A stretch of DNA of 64,000 bases from JBBRHQ01 sp963781345 (lineage in GTDB: Bacteria > Actinomycetota > Thermoleophilia > Solirubrobacterales > 70-9). Each line of letters begins with the position of its first letter. The stretch's first letter is position 1. The stretch covers positions 1 to 64,000 of the forward strand of contig CAWAFQ010000013.1 of NCBI GenBank assembly GCA_963781345.1. The letters are read 5' to 3'. This document shows positions 1-10,198 of this stretch, one piece after another. The notes below the pieces were generated by a model that was not told where the DNA came from, did no database searches, and was given only the letters and a program-made list of their open reading frames with translations. A program made the translations under genes and the position numbers.

Positions 1-78
1 TTCCCTCCGGGTGGGCGGTAGGCCGTGTGCCGATCCTACTCCCGAATCGGGCCGGCGCCAACATTTCTCTGGGAAGAC

Positions 79-563
79 TTAGGGTCTCGCCTGAGCCCAG
101 GCTCCGGCATCCCACTGCTCGCGAGCCTCATCCGTCCAAGAGCAGACCTCGACACGAATCCCGTCCGGATCGAAGACGAAGAAGGTGTATGCGCCCTCCA
201 TGTCGTCCTCTGCCTCGGGCGGACAGTGGATTCGGGCGCCCATGCTGAGACAACGCTGGTATGCGTCGTCCACTTCGCCCTCGTCATCAACCACGAAGGC
301 AAGGCGCTCTATCCCCCTCGACGTCGTAGTAGTGGTGCTCCCCCCCGCTCCGCCTGTCGGAGCCCGAGACGGGTCTCAGGCTGGGCACCCTGGACGTGCT
401 TCTGGCCGAACCCGAGGTAGATGACATCCTCGGTGTGACGGTAGGTCTCGAAACGCCCCTCCACCCTGAGGCCTAGCGGTCCGAGTACACCGAGGTAGAA
501 GGCGAGGGTGCGCTCGACGTTGCTGACTGCCAGATCGATGTGGTCGATCCGCGCGGGCATCAT
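79..563 (-). CDS. VOC (glyoxalase/dioxygenase fold) family protein, frameshifted
   Basis: The N-terminal part reads MPARIDHIDLAVSNVERT followed by AFYLGVLGPLG, the typical first beta-alpha unit of a vicinal oxygen chelate (VOC) protein. The second half, in another frame, carries the closing strand FVFDPDGIRVEV. The two halves join at a run of seven C on the plus strand (340-346); correcting one base there restores a continuous product of about 160 residues with an HHYYDVEG motif at the join. This is most likely a homopolymer error rather than a real break. The substrate cannot be told from the sequence. Bases 1-78 beyond its stop show no gene I can support. Confidence 0.75.
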
Positions 564-661
564 TTCCTCCCGGCGGGTCTTTGAGTGCCGAGACCGACCC
601 TAGTGTCTACCTGCCGGGGTCAGCGAGCGCCGGGGTAGCGCGAAGCGGGAGAATGTGCGCA

Positions 662-1923
662 ATGGCTTCCGACGCAACCGAACGCGAGCACGACGTCGTC
701 GTCTTCGGTGCGACCGGATTCCGGCCCCGGGCCGCCTGGCGATGCCCGAGTACCTCGCGCGGCAGGCACCGGAGGGGGTGCGGATCGCACTGGCGTCGTC
801 CCCTCGACAAGCTCGAGCGCACCCGGGAAGCGCTCGGCGAGGGCGCCGTGGAATGGCCGCTGGTGGTGGCCGACAGCGGCGAGGACGAGGCGATGGCCTC
901 CCTGGCCGGCTCGACCCGGGTCGTCGCGACCACGGTCGGCCCCTACATGCGCTACGGGATGCCGCTGGTGGCGGCCTGCGCCGCGGCCGGGACGCACTAC
1001 GCGGACCTCACCGGCGAGGTGCTGTTCATGCGCCGCTCGATCGACGAGCACGACGCGACCGCCCGCGCCAGCGGGGCGCGCATCGTCCACACCTGGCGAG
1101 CTTCGATTCGATCCCCTCCAGACCTCGGCGTCCTCGCTCTGCACGCTCACGCCCGTGAGCACGACCTCGGGGATCTGGGCGACACGACGCTGGTCGTGGT
1201 GGCGACTCGCGGCGGGATCAGCGGCGGGACGATCGACTCGATGCGCGGCCAGCTCGACGAGGCCCGGCGCGATCCCGCGGCCCGTCGCCTGATGGTCGAT
1301 CCGTATGCGCTCAGCCCCGAGCGCGGCGACGAGCCCGATCTGGGGCCCGAGCGCGACCCGATGTCAGTCGTCCACGACCCGGCGCTGGGCGGCTACCTGG
1401 CGCCGTTCGTGATGGCGACCATCAACACCCGCGTCGTTCGCCGCAGCAACGCCCTCCAGGGCCACGCCTACGGTCGGCGGCTGCGCTATCGCGAGCTGAT
1501 GCTCACCGGCGGCCTGCCGCTGGGACCGGTGAAGGCCGCCGCGATCGCCGGCGGCCTGGGCGCGCTCGTCGGCGGCCTCTCGTTCACGCCCACCCGCAAG
1601 CTGCTCGACCGCCTCCTGCCCGATCCCGGCGAGGGCCCGGGTGAGGAGGCTCGCGAGAAGGGCTTCCGCATCGACACCCACGCGCAGACGAGCGACGGCG
1701 CGCGCATCGTCGCCGAGATCCGCGCCTCCGGCGACCCGGGCGACAAGGCCACCGCGGTGATGGCGAGAGCGCCCTCGCGCTCGCGACCGACGCAGACCGC
1801 CTCCCCGACCGCTCCGGCGTGCTCACCCCCGCCACCGCGATCGGCGAAGCGCTCACCGAACGCCTGCGGCACGCCGGACAGACCTACCGCGTGCGCGACG
1901 ATGCTGGAGAGACGGCACGGTGA
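662..1923 (+). CDS. Saccharopine dehydrogenase-like / trans-acting enoyl reductase family protein, frameshifted
   Basis: The product begins MASDATEREHDVVVFGATGF, a Rossmann NAD(P)-binding start typical of the saccharopine dehydrogenase family that includes mycobacterial trans-acting enoyl reductases. Later motifs are TTVGPYMRYGMPLV, THYADLTGEV and a C-terminal domain with GGLPLGPVKAAAIAGGLG. Family members are about 400 residues, which matches the span. The frame is lost and regained near 718-800 and 1092-1120 (SFDSIPS sits in the other frame). It is lost again near 1765, after which the family-like tail ending in AGQTYRVRDDAGETAR reaches the stop at 1921-1923. The ATG at 662 is chosen because conservation begins there. 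The reaction is presumably NAD(P)H-dependent reduction of a lipid or small molecule; this is inference. Confidence 0.75.
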
Positions 1924-2012
1924 GTGACAGTGCGACGGCCGGCGGCCCCGACGACCACCCGCGAGGGGCCGCCGGGGGTTAGCCTCTTGCGGCAACCATC
2001 CCAAGGAGACCG

Positions 2013-3425
2013 ATGCCCAAGACCAACGAACTGCCACACCTGACGCCCGCGGAGCGACGCGCCCGCGGCAAGGCCGCACGGGTGGAGACGCCCCTGTCGG
2101 CCCAAGCAGCCCTCGAGCCGGCCGCCCATCGGCCCGACCCGATCGAGCTGCTGCAGCGGCAGGCGGAGTCGCGGGTGCAGGAACTGGTGCCGCTGCGCTA
2201 CGGGCGGATGGTGGTCTCGCCGTTCACCTTCTACCGCGGCGCGGCCCTGATCATGGCCTACTACTTCGCGGGGACGCCTCATTCCGGGCTCCAGACACAG
2301 CTCTGCGGAGACGCGCACCTCTCGAACTTCGGGGTCTTCGCCTCACCCGAGCGCAAGCTGATCTTCGACCTAAACGACTTCGACGAGACGCTCCCGGGAC
2401 CCTGGGAGTGGGACGTAAAGCGCCTTGCCGCGAGCATGACGGTCGCCGGCCGCGAGCGCGATTTCTCGGCCAAGGAGCGCAGCCGGATCGTGCGAGGCGC
2501 GGTGGGCGAGTACCGGCGCGCGATGGCGCGAGTTCGCCGGGATGCCGAACCTGGCGCTCTGGTACGCGCGTTTCGACACCGAGGCCTTCATGGCCGAGTA
2601 CGGCGCCAGCTTCGACAAGACCATGCGCAAGCGGGCCGAGCGCAACATCGCAAAGGCCCAGACCAAGGACAGCATGAAGGCGTTCGAGAAGCTGACGACG
2701 ATGGTCGACGGGGAGCCGAGGATCATCTCCGACCCGCCGTTCAATTGCGCCGATTGAGGATCTGCTCACGGATGTCGACCCGGCGCAGTTCACCGAGCGG
2801 CTGCGCGAGATGCTTCGCGGGTACCGCTCCTCGCTGCAGGCGGATCGCCGCCGACTGCTGGAGCAGTTCCGCTTCGTACAGATCGCCCACAAGGTCGTCG
2901 GGGTCGGCAGCGTCGGCACCCGCGCCTGGATCATCCTGATGCTCGGTCGCGACGGCACCGACCCGCTCTTCCTGCAGGCGAAGCAGGCCCAGGCGTCGGT
3001 CCTGGAGGAGTTCGCAGGCGCCAGCGAGTACGAGAACGAGGGCGAGCGGGTGGTCACCGGCCAGCGGCTGATGCAGGCGGCCAGCGACATCATGCTCGGC
3101 TGGCAGCGTGTCCCTGGGAATCGACGGCATCGAGCGCGACTTCTACCTGCGGCAGCTGAAGGACTGGAAGGGATCGGCCGAGATCGAGACGATGGTGCCC
3201 AAGGCGATGGAGATCTACGGGCGGATGTGCTGGCTGGAACGCTCGCCCGCGCCCACGCCCGCTCGGGCGACCGGATCGCGATCGCGGCGTACCTCGGTAA
3301 GAGCGACATCTTCGACCGGGCGTCGACGAGTTCTCGCACGCCTACGCCGACCAGAACGAGCGGGATTACGCCGGCTGGTAGAGGCGATCAAGGACGGTCG
3401 CGTCACCGTGGAGACGGGTCTGTAG
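2013..3425 (+). CDS. DUF2252 family protein, frameshifted
   Basis: The ATG follows a strong ribosome binding site (AAGGAGA). The protein carries the DUF2252 hallmarks RYGRMVVSPFTFYRG, CGDAHLSNFGVF and DLNDFDETLPGPWEWD. The GDAHxxNFG and DLNDFDE motifs resemble the catalytic and metal-binding loops of protein-kinase-like phosphotransferases, so a kinase-like fold is likely; no substrate is established. The reading frame moves near 2530, 2745, 3105, 3240 and 3318, but all expected blocks are present in order, including QIAHKVVGVGSVGTRAW and the C-terminal HAYADQNERDYA region. Restored length is about 470 residues, near the family norm. Confidence 0.8.
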
Positions 3426-3463
3426 CCCTGCCCACACCAGCTCTGTAAAGCAGGCACCCCCGC

Positions 3464-4146
3464 GTGAGCCAGGTCCTCGTCTTTGCCTTCACGGCGGCGT
3501 TCAACCCGACCCTGCTGACGGCGACGACCGTGATGCTGCTTATGCCGAAGCCCAAGCGGCTGCTATTGGGCTACCTGCTGGGTGCTGACATGACCTCGAT
3601 CACCCTCGGCTGCCTGATCGTCTTCATCTCGAGGGATCGAGTTCGGTCAGCACGACACAGAACACGCTCAGCCCCAGCGCCGACATCGTCTTGGGGGTGC
3701 TGCTGGTGGTGGCTTCGGCCTCGTCCTTCGATCCGAGGGCCACAAACGCCGCGCCGAGGAGAAGAAGGCAAAGAAGGAGGCCGAGGGGGAGAAGAAGCCG
3801 CCGCGCTGGCAGCAGGCGCTGAGCAAGGGCTCGGCCCGCGACACCTTCGTCGTCGGCGCGCTGCTGACCCTCCCCGGCGCCTCCTACCTCGCCGGGCTCA
3901 ACCAGATCAACGACCAGAACCTGAGCACGAGCGCGACGGTCCTTTGCATCGTCGGCTTCAACCTGATCATGCTGGCGCTGCTGGAGATCCCCCTGCTCGG
4001 CTAACACCTTCGCCCCGGATTGGACGCCGCGGGCGGTGGCGCGCTTTCGCGACGCGCTCAACCGCCACGGCGGGCGGATCCTCTACATCGGGGCGATGGT
4101 GATGGGATTGGCGCTGGTCGTGCGGGGGCTGATCGAGCTCTTGTGA
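3464..4146 (+). CDS. GAP family (Sap-like) small-molecule/lipid exporter membrane protein, frameshifted
   Basis: The GTG-started product opens with the hydrophobic stretch VLVFAFTAAFNPTLL, then PKRLLLGYLLGADMTS, matching the GAP (Sap, sulfolipid-addressing) family of actinobacterial membrane proteins. Later membrane segments (IVLGVLLVVASASS, DTFVVGALLTLPGASYLAGL, VLCIVGFNLIMLALLEIPLL and a last one near the C-terminus, IGAMVMGLALVVRGLIELL) occur in different frames. Shifts lie near 3630, 3735 and 4002. The central loop is rich in Lys and Glu and should be cytoplasmic. In mycobacteria relatives help export glycolipids; the role here is not known. Confidence 0.7.
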
Positions 4147-4187
4147 GCGCCGGGGCCCGGGGGTGGGAGAATTGACCCGACCAAGGC

Positions 4188-4643
4188 ATGTCGGTTGCCC
4201 ACAGACAAGCGCTGATCAAGGCATCGCCGGGCACGGTCTGGGACCTGGTCGGTGACCCCCGACGCCACCCCGAGTGGTGGCCGCGGGTGGTCGAGGTCCG
4301 CGGGGAGAAGTTCGACGAGGGCAGCAACTACGCCCAGGTGACCCGCAACCCCAAGGGCAGGATCGAGACGACCATGACCATCGACCGCCTCGAGGATCTG
4401 CGAGAGATCGACCTGCACTGCACCAAGACCGGGACCTACGCGCGCGGCCGCGACCGAGGCCCAGGGCGACACCTTCGTCGACGTCGAGTTCGGACGGATC
4501 GAATTGGGGCCAGCAACCGGATCTTCGACGCGCTCCTCGGCAAGCTCTGGGTCGACCGCTGGCTGGAGCAGTCGCTGGAAGCGCTCGAAGATGCGGCCGA
4601 CGCCGGCGAGCCGCTCCAGGGCCCGGGTCGCACCGGAGCCTAG
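4188..4643 (+). CDS. SRPBCC family protein (polyketide cyclase/START-like), with a short out-of-frame segment
   Basis: The start MSVAHRQALIKASPGTVWDL and the motif HPEWWPRVVEV are typical of SRPBCC helix-grip proteins that bind hydrophobic ligands. The frame is displaced between about 4440 and 4505; read in the displaced frame this segment gives TEAQGDTFVDVEFGRIEL, which fits the fold. The C-terminal helix LLGKLWVDRWLEQSLEAL is the usual closing amphipathic helix. Length is about 150 residues, normal for the family. The gene ends against a convergent response regulator with a hairpin repeat between them. Confidence 0.7.
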   Translation: MSVAHRQALIKASPGTVWDLVGDPRRHPEWWPRVVEVRGEKFDEGSNYAQVTRNPKGRIETTMTIDRLEDLREIDLHCTKTGTYARGRDRGPGRHLRRRRVRTDRIGASNRIFDALLGKLWVDRWLEQSLEALEDAADAGEPLQGPGRTGA

Positions 4644-4653
4644 ATCCCCGCCC

Positions 4654-4694
4654 ACGGGTGGAAAACGACGAAATGGGGCACGCTTTCGACCCGT
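4654..4694. repeat. Intergenic hairpin repeat, copy 1 (GGGTGGAAA type)
   Basis: Left arm ACGGGTGGAAAACG (4654-4667) pairs with CGCTTTCGACCCGT (4681-4694) with two mismatches. The spacer ACGAAATGGGG is shared almost exactly with the copy at 13616-13656. The element sits between two convergent genes, so a bidirectional terminator role is possible, but no T-tract follows. Confidence 0.6.
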
Positions 4695-4710
4695 CGGCGA
4701 CGGCGACCTA

Positions 4711-5414
4711 CTAGGCCTCGTCGTTGAACTTGTAGCCGACGCCCCGCACGGTACGACGATCTCGGGGCGCTGGGCGTCGCGCTCGACCTTCTGGCGCAGG
4801 TTGGAGATGTGGACGTCGCAGGCGCGCTCGTCGCCGTCGAACTCGGTCTGCCAGAGCTCCTCCATGATCTGGGCGCGGCGGAAGACCTCTCCCGGGCGGG
4901 CGGCGAGCAGGCGCAGGAGCTGAAACTCCGAGCGGGTCAGGTTGACCTGGCGGCCGCGGATGGTGACCAGGTGGCGGGCGAGGTCGATCGAGACGGGGCC
5001 GGCCTCGATCCGGCTCTGCTGGCTGAGCGGCGAGCGGTCGAGCTCCGGGCGGCGCAGCTGGGCGCGGACGCGGCCGAGCAGCTCACGCACCGAGAACGGC
5101 TTGGTCACGTAGTCGTCGGCGCCGACCTCGAGGCCGACGACCTTGTCTATCTCGGCGTCCTTGGCCGTGAGGATGATGATCGGCACGGCGCTGCGGGCAC
5201 GGACGTCGCGGCAGATGTCGAGGCCCGAGGGCCCGGGCATCATGATGTCGAGGATCAGAAGGTCGAAGGGCATGCCGTCATCGCCGATCTTCTCCATCGC
5301 GTCGTCGCCGTCGACTGCGCCGGTGACCTCGAAGCCCTCCTGGCTGAGCGCGTAGCCGACCGAGTCCCTGACCGAGGGCTCGTCATCGGCGATCAGTATC
5401 CGTCCGCTGCTCAT
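4711..5414 (-). CDS. OmpR/PhoB-type DNA-binding response regulator
   Basis: The receiver domain (about residues 4-117) has the acidic pair in ILIADDEP, the phospho-acceptor Asp in LLILDIMMPG, the conserved Thr in IIILTAKD and the Lys in YVTKPF. A winged-helix DNA-binding domain follows, with LTRSEFQLLRLLAARPGEVF and HISNLRQKVE. The C-terminal strand RTVRGVGYKFNDEA is in a shifted frame: a single indel near 4755 breaks the last turn. The ATG at 5414 is chosen because the receiver fold begins there, although the frame stays open upstream into the kinase gene. It is encoded after, and probably co-transcribed with, the histidine kinase at 5434-7161. Confidence 0.85.
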
Positions 5415-5433
5415 ATCTTCGCTCCGATCGGGC

Positions 5434-7161
5434 TCATGCGACCGGGGTCGGGCTCGGTTGTGCGACGGGCAGACGCACCCAGAAGGTGCTGCCCTCGCCT
5501 TCGATCGATGTCGTCCCATTCGTCCACCCATGACGCTCACCATACGGCGCGCGATCGCCAGGCCGAGGCCGAAGCCCTCCTGCTGGCGCGACTCGGAGCG
5601 CCTGTAGAAGCGCTCGAAGACCCTCTCTATCTCGGCTGCCGGGATTCCGGGTGCCCGTGTCGCTGACTTCCAATACGACCTCCGTCTCGCCGTCGCGGCG
5701 GCCGCTTACGGTAACGGTGCCGGGGGTGGGCGTGTTCTTGAAGGCGTTGGTCAGCAGGCCGATCAGGGCGCAGGTCGGGTCGCCCTTGGCGGCGAGGTCG
5801 GGCTCGATCTCATGCTCAGCTCGATGCCGCGCGGCACCTCGACGGCGGCGGCGACGTCGCCGACGGCGGCCTCGACGTCGACGACCTCGTCCTCCCCGCC
5901 CCGAGCGCCCGACCCGGGCCAGGGTTAGCAGCGACTGGGTCAGGTTGTGTTCCGCTCGGCGTCTTGGGAGAGGCGCTCGAGGAAGCTGGTCACGCGCCTC
6001 GAGGTCGTCCTTGGCGCCGGTTTGCAGGACCTCGATCGCACCGGAGATCCCGGCCAGCGGGTTTCGAAGCTCGTGGGCAGCGTTGGAGACGAAGTCGCGC
6101 TCGGCGAACTCGCGCCGCATCTCGTCGGTGCGATCGCGGACGACGACGAGCACGGCATCCTCCTCGGGCAGGTCGCGGGCCTGCATCGAGTAGGTGCGGT
6201 CGCCGATCCGCAGCGCCGGGTGGGCGGCGAAGCCGACGTCGGCAGCGCGGCGCAGTCGTGGCACCATCGCCTCCGGAGCGTGGCCGCTGGAGCTGACCAG
6301 GCCCGCAGCGGCGCCGTTGGAGAAGCGGACAGTGCCGTCGTCGTCGACCACCATGACCGCGTCGGTGAGGCCGTCGAAGATCGCGTTGAGCTTGTCGCGG
6401 TCGGCGGTGAGCACGCCAAAGCTCTCCTTCAGAGAGGCCCTCATCGAGTCCAGCGCCCGCGCCAGGTCGCCGATCTCGTCCCGGCCCAGGCGTCGAGCTT
6501 CGAGTCGAGGAGCCGCCGCCATCTCCTCGGCGCTGCGGGCGAGGCGCTTGACCCGGCGGGCGATCACCATGGCGACGCAGAAGCCGGCGATCACTCCGAT
6601 CGCGACGGCGATCAGGAGCGCTCGCAGGCTGTCGGTTCGAGCCCGGCTCGATGGCGCCGCTGAGCACCTGCGAGCGTGACGAGCGGCCGAGCATCGCGCC
6701 GATCGTGCTGCCCCCGCGAAAGACCGGCACTGCGACGACCGTGACCTCGCCGCCCGGAAGCACCGACGTGATGCTGGCCACCGTCGAGCGCCGTCTCGAC
6801 CGCGCCTCGGCGCGCCGTGATCGCCTCGAGGGCGCGGCCGGGGCTTCGGCGCCACCAGCTTCCCGGAGCTGTCGAAGTACCAGGCGAGGAAGCCGCCGCC
6901 CTTGGCGCCTGCGATGACGTCGGAACCGCCGCCCTCGAAGCGCCGACGCTGTCGGCGAGGGTGATCGGTGCGACCGACCGCGAGGTCGGTCGCACGATCG
7001 GAAAGGGCCCGCTCGGTCGAGTTGCTGACCAGCAGGTAGACCGCCGTAGCGGTTATCACTCCGACCAGGGCGAAGGCGGCGGTGAGCCAGAGGCGCATCC
7101 CGACCCGGCGGCCGGAGGGGGCCCGTCGACCGCGAGAACGGCTTGAGGACTTCCGTGGCAT
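5434..7161 (-). CDS. Membrane sensor histidine kinase with HAMP and PAS-like domains, frameshifted
   Basis: The N-terminus has an arginine-rich leader and one membrane helix (LWLTAAFALVGVITATAVYLL). An extracytoplasmic sensor region follows, then a second helix (LLIAVAIGVIAGFCVAMVIA), a HAMP segment with GRDEIGDLARALDSM, a PAS-like region (LNAIFDGLTDAVMVVDDDG), the HisKA box NAAHELRNPLAGI with its phospho-accepting His, and an ATPase domain including GLLTNAFKNTPTPGTV and FWVRLP. Frame disruptions occur in the sensor (near 6650-6960), after the HisKA box (near 5980 and 5900), and near the G boxes (5530-5650). It partners the adjacent response regulator. The signal is unknown. Confidence 0.8.
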   Translation of the reverse strand: MPRKSSSRSRGRRAPSGRRVGMRLWLTAAFALVGVITATAVYLLVSNSTERALSDRATDLAVGRTDHPRRQRRRFEGGGSDVIAGAKGGGFLAWYFDSSGKLVAPKPRPRPRGDHGAPRRGRDGARRWPASRRCFRAARSRSSQCRSFAGAARSARCSAARHARRCSAAPSSRARTDSLRALLIAVAIGVIAGFCVAMVIARRVKRLARSAEEMAAAPRLEARRLGRDEIGDLARALDSMRASLKESFGVLTADRDKLNAIFDGLTDAVMVVDDDGTVRFSNGAAAGLVSSSGHAPEAMVPRLRRAADVGFAAHPALRIGDRTYSMQARDLPEEDAVLVVVRDRTDEMRREFAERDFVSNAAHELRNPLAGISGAIEVLQTGAKDDLEARDQLPRAPLPRRRAEHNLTQSLLTLARVGRSGRGGRGRRRRGRRRRRRRRRRGAARHRAEHEIEPDLAAKGDPTCALIGLLTNAFKNTPTPGTVTVSGRRDGETEVVLEVSDTGTRNPGSRDREGLRALLQALRVAPAGGLRPRPGDRAPYGERHGWTNGTTSIEGEGSTFWVRLPVAQPSPTPVA

Positions 7162-7243
7162 TAGTTGTTCCTAACACAAAGCTACGTGCGGCCACGGGCG
7201 TAACGGTGCCGGAGGCCGCTGCCGTTCGTGGAATAATTGGCCG

Positions 7244-7975
7244 ATGCGCACGCTCGTGTTCATCCCGGCGTGGAACGAGGAGGCGTCAATCGCGTCCGTG
7301 ATCCACGACGTCCGCGAGAGCCTCCCCGACGCCGACGTCCTTGTCGTCGACGACGGCTCGCTCGACGCGACCGCGAGCCGCGCCCGCGAGGCGGGGGGGG
7401 TGATGGTCGCATCCCTGCCCTTCAACCAGGGGCTCGGCGCCGCACTGCAGACCGGCTACATCTACGCGCTGCGCGAGGGCTATGACATCTGCGCCCATCT
7501 CGATGCCGACGGCCAGCACCCGCCGTTCGAAGTAGCCCGCCTGGTCGAAGAGGTCCGCGCCGATCGCGCCGACCTGGTGATCGGCTCGCGCTACAGCGAC
7601 CCCGCGGCCGCCGAGAGCGACGACTACCGCCCCACCTTCACGCGGCGGATCGGCTCCGACGTCTTCCGCTCTTCCTCACGCTCGCGACCCGCCAGCGCTT
7701 CACCGATACGACCAGCGGCATGCGGGCGGCCAACCGCAAGGTGATGGCGCTCTTCAGCGACCGCTACTCCCCTGACTTCGCTGAGATCGAGTCGCTGCAG
7801 AGGGCGGTCCGCCAGGGGCTGCGGGTCGAGGAGGTGGGCGTGAGGATGCTGCCGCGGGCGGGCGGACCATCTTCTTGCGACCCCGGTGCGCTCGGCCTTC
7901 TTCATCTTCAAGGGCGTGATCGTCCTGCTGGTCGGCCAGTTCCGGCCGAAGAGCCCGGAGTACGGCGACCGATGA
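7244..7975 (+). CDS. Family 2 glycosyltransferase, frameshifted
   Basis: The start MRTLVFIPAWNEEASI, the nucleotide-binding strand VLVVDDGSLDAT and the metal-binding AHLDADGQHPP are standard GT-A features of polyprenyl-phosphate hexosyltransferases (DPM1/DPG type). The frame shifts near 7670; TTSGMRAANRKVM and YSPDFAEIESL follow in the second frame, and a last shift near 7865 leads to FFIFKGVIVLLVGQFRP and the stop at 7973-7975. It is followed at once by a DUF2304 membrane protein, a very common pairing, suggesting synthesis of a lipid-linked sugar at the membrane. Confidence 0.8.
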
Positions 7976-8042
7976 GGGCGCGCTGCTCGCCGCCGCCGAC
8001 CCGACGGTCCGGCTGACGCCGCAGGCGCGGATCCTGGCGGCG

Positions 8043-8438
8043 GTGATCGCCGTCGTCTTCATGGCGATGATCCTCGAGCTGATCCGGCGCCACCAGCTGC
8101 AAGAGCGCTACAGCGTGATCTGGTTCATGGCCGGCCTCGGGATGCTCGTCGGCGCCGCCTTTCCCGGCCTGCTCGAGGTCGTCGCCAGCGCGATGGGGGT
8201 TCGCGACACCAACGTCGCCCTATTCTCCCTGGTGCTGCTGCTGTTGCTCGGGCTGGCGCTGAACTTCAGCGTCATCGTCTCCCGCCAGGCCGAGCAGATC
8301 ACCAGGCTGGCGCAGGAGCGGGCCCTGGAGCGGGCGCACGAGGCCGGCCCAGCCGGAGCGCAGAGAACCGCGGATCCGCGGGCCTCAGGCGGCGGTGAGC
8401 AGCGACTCGAGCCGGAAGAAGAGCGCCTCGAGGGCTAG
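8043..8438 (+). CDS. DUF2304 domain membrane protein
   Basis: Three hydrophobic stretches are visible: VIAVVFMAMILELIRR, VIWFMAGLGMLVGAAFPGLL and VALFSLVLLLLLGLALNFSVIV, followed by a charged tail starting SRQAEQITRLAQERALERA. This is the DUF2304 layout, usually encoded next to GT2 polyprenyl-phosphate glycosyltransferases. A GTG at 8043 is the first start in frame, but homologous-looking coding (LLAAADPTVRLTPQARILA) extends upstream to about 7971, so the true start may be earlier or altered by an indel. The tail also looks frameshifted near 8350; an alternative frame stops at 8396-8398. It overlaps the 3' end of convergent holB. Confidence 0.7.
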   Translation: MIAVVFMAMILELIRRHQLQERYSVIWFMAGLGMLVGAAFPGLLEVVASAMGVRDTNVALFSLVLLLLLGLALNFSVIVSRQAEQITRLAQERALERAHEAGPAGAQRTADPRASGGGEQRLEPEEERLEG

Positions 8439-9506
8439 CTCCTCGGAGACGTTGAGGTCGAGCCTGCGGCGGGTGTCGGCGACCAGCTCGGCGCCGCGAC
8501 GGGCGCGGGCGGGGTCGAGGCCCTGCGCCTGGCCGCGGAGCCGCTCCAGGCGGTCGCGGTTGAAGACGACGTCCTCAGCGCCGGCCGAGACCGCGACCAG
8601 GTCCCGCAGCCAGGCGCCGCAGAGCTCGAGGCCGAGGTCGAGAACCTCGGTGCGGCGCCTGCGCCCGGCGCACCGAGCCTCGTCGCTTGCGTCCTTGGCA
8701 GAGCGTTTGATGCCCACCTCCTTCTCCGCCTCCAGCACACGGCGGGCGGCGGCCTCGGACTCCTCGCCGGCGGCCTCGGCCGACGCCAGCAGCCCGCTCC
8801 AGGGAGCGGAGTCGATCTCGCCCTCGAGCGCGGCCCCGGCACAAGCCTCGGCCTGGGCGCGGATCTCGGCGCCGGCGTCGGAGAGCAGGAAGCGGGCGCG
8901 CTCGATGTCGCCGCCGGCGAGGCCCGCCGCAGCGGCCACCGCTCGCCGGCTCGTCCGCGTCCTCGAGGGCGCGGCGCAGTGCCTCCGCGGGGAGCGCTGA
9001 AACTCGACCGGCTGACAGCGCGAGGCGATCGTCTCCAGCAGGGCCGGTGGGCTCGGAGCTAAGCAGGATCAGGTGGGCGTAGGCGGGCGGCTCCTCGAGC
9101 GTCTTCAGCAACGCGTTCTGGCTCTCGTCGCCCATCGCCTCGGCCGCCTCGATCACGAAGACCCTGCGGTCTCCTTCGTAGGGGCGCAGTGAGACCGCCC
9201 GGATCACCCGCTCGCGAACGTCGGCGACCAGGTGCTGGGTCCCGCGCGGGGTGAGCCAGACGAGGTCTGGATGCGGTGAGGGGCGCTGCAGCGAGCGGCG
9301 CCGGGCGCCATCCGGATCGGGGGACCCGCCGGCGATGATCTCGGCGGCGAAGGCGCGGGCGGCCGCGGCCTTCCCCGACCCCTTCGGCCCGCGGAAGAGG
9401 TAGGCGTGAGAGGGGCCGGAGGCGAGCGCAGCCGCGAGGGCGATCCGGGCACGCGCCGATGCTCGGTCGCCTCCCGAACCGAATCCGGGAGCTCCCTCCC
9501 GCTCAC
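8385..9506 (-). CDS. holB: DNA polymerase III subunit delta' (clamp loader), frameshifted
   Basis: The P-loop AYLFRGPKGSGKAAAARAFA, the strand RRVFVIEAAEAMGDESQNA and the motif LLKTLEEPPAYAHLILLSSE are typical of the delta'/HolB AAA+ family. Position 9506 is chosen as start because its GTG overlaps the TGA of tmk, as expected for translational coupling. The N-terminal ELPDSVREATEHRR lies in one frame and ARARIALAAALASG in the next (shift near 9450). Another shift near 9030 hides SRCQPV and FQRLPAEALRR, and a third near 8940 leads to the C-terminal collar helices. It loads the sliding clamp as part of the DnaX complex. Confidence 0.85.
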
Positions 9507-10168
9507 GACCCCGTCCCCCCTTCTCCGAGCTCCGTCCCCCCTGCTTCGGGCTTTGCTCTCTGCGCATCGGCGTGCGCCTGCGCCTGCGCGGCTCGGACCG
9601 CCTCCATCACCCGCCAATGCACCTCCTCGACGCTGCCGCTGCCGTCGATCGCGACGAACCGGTCGGCGGCGATCTGCGCGATCTCCTCGTATGCCTCGGC
9701 GACGTCACGCTGGAACTCGACGCCCTCGGACTCGAAGCGATCCTCCCCACCTGCACGGGCGAGGGCCGCCTCGGGGTCGACCCGGATCAGCAGCGTGAGG
9801 TCGGGCCAGAGGCCGTCGGTGGCGGTGTCGCAGAGGTTGATCACGAGGCCGGCGCCGAGCCCGCGGGCGGAGCCCTGGTAGGCGACGCTGGAGTCGGCGA
9901 AGCGGTCGGCGACGACGTCGCGCCCGGACTCGAGCGCCGGTCGAATGACCCGGGCGACGAGGTCGGCGCGGGCGGCGCAGAAGAGCATCAGCTCGGCGAG
10001 CGGGTCGAGCTCGAGCGCGGGGTCGGCGAGCAGCTCGCGGACGCGTTCGGCGGCGTCGGTGCCGCCCGGCTCGCGGATCAGGAGCGCGCCGGAACCTAGG
10101 GCCTCGGCCAGCAGAGCTGCCTGGGTGCTCTTGCCCGAGCCGTCGATCCCCTCGAGTGAGACGAACAC
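9503..10168 (-). CDS. tmk: Thymidylate kinase
   Basis: The 221-residue product starts MFVSLEGIDGSGKSTQAALL, with the Walker A P-loop at residues 8-15. It has LIREPGGTDAAERVREL (the dTMP-binding and DR[YH]-like region) and DRFADSSVAYQGSARGLG. It phosphorylates dTMP to dTDP in the cytoplasm. It is intact, unlike its neighbour holB, with which it overlaps by four bases, and it lies just downstream of topA, a common actinobacterial order. The C-terminal tail rich in Ala, Gln and Gly is longer than in most homologues. Confidence 0.95.
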   Translation of the reverse strand: MFVSLEGIDGSGKSTQAALLAEALGSGALLIREPGGTDAAERVRELLADPALELDPLAELMLFCAARADLVARVIRPALESGRDVVADRFADSSVAYQGSARGLGAGLVINLCDTATDGLWPDLTLLIRVDPEAALARAGGEDRFESEGVEFQRDVAEAYEEIAQIAADRFVAIDGSGSVEEVHWRVMEAVRAAQAQAHADAQRAKPEAGGTELGEGGTGS

Positions 10169-10198
10169 GGGGGGTCGCTAGCCGCTTGCCACAGGTCG

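Noticed and set aside
79..9506. Calling the broken genes pseudogenes
   Set aside because: No nonsense-rich decay, no loss of motifs, and the set includes the essential gene holB. They are annotated as single frameshifted genes.
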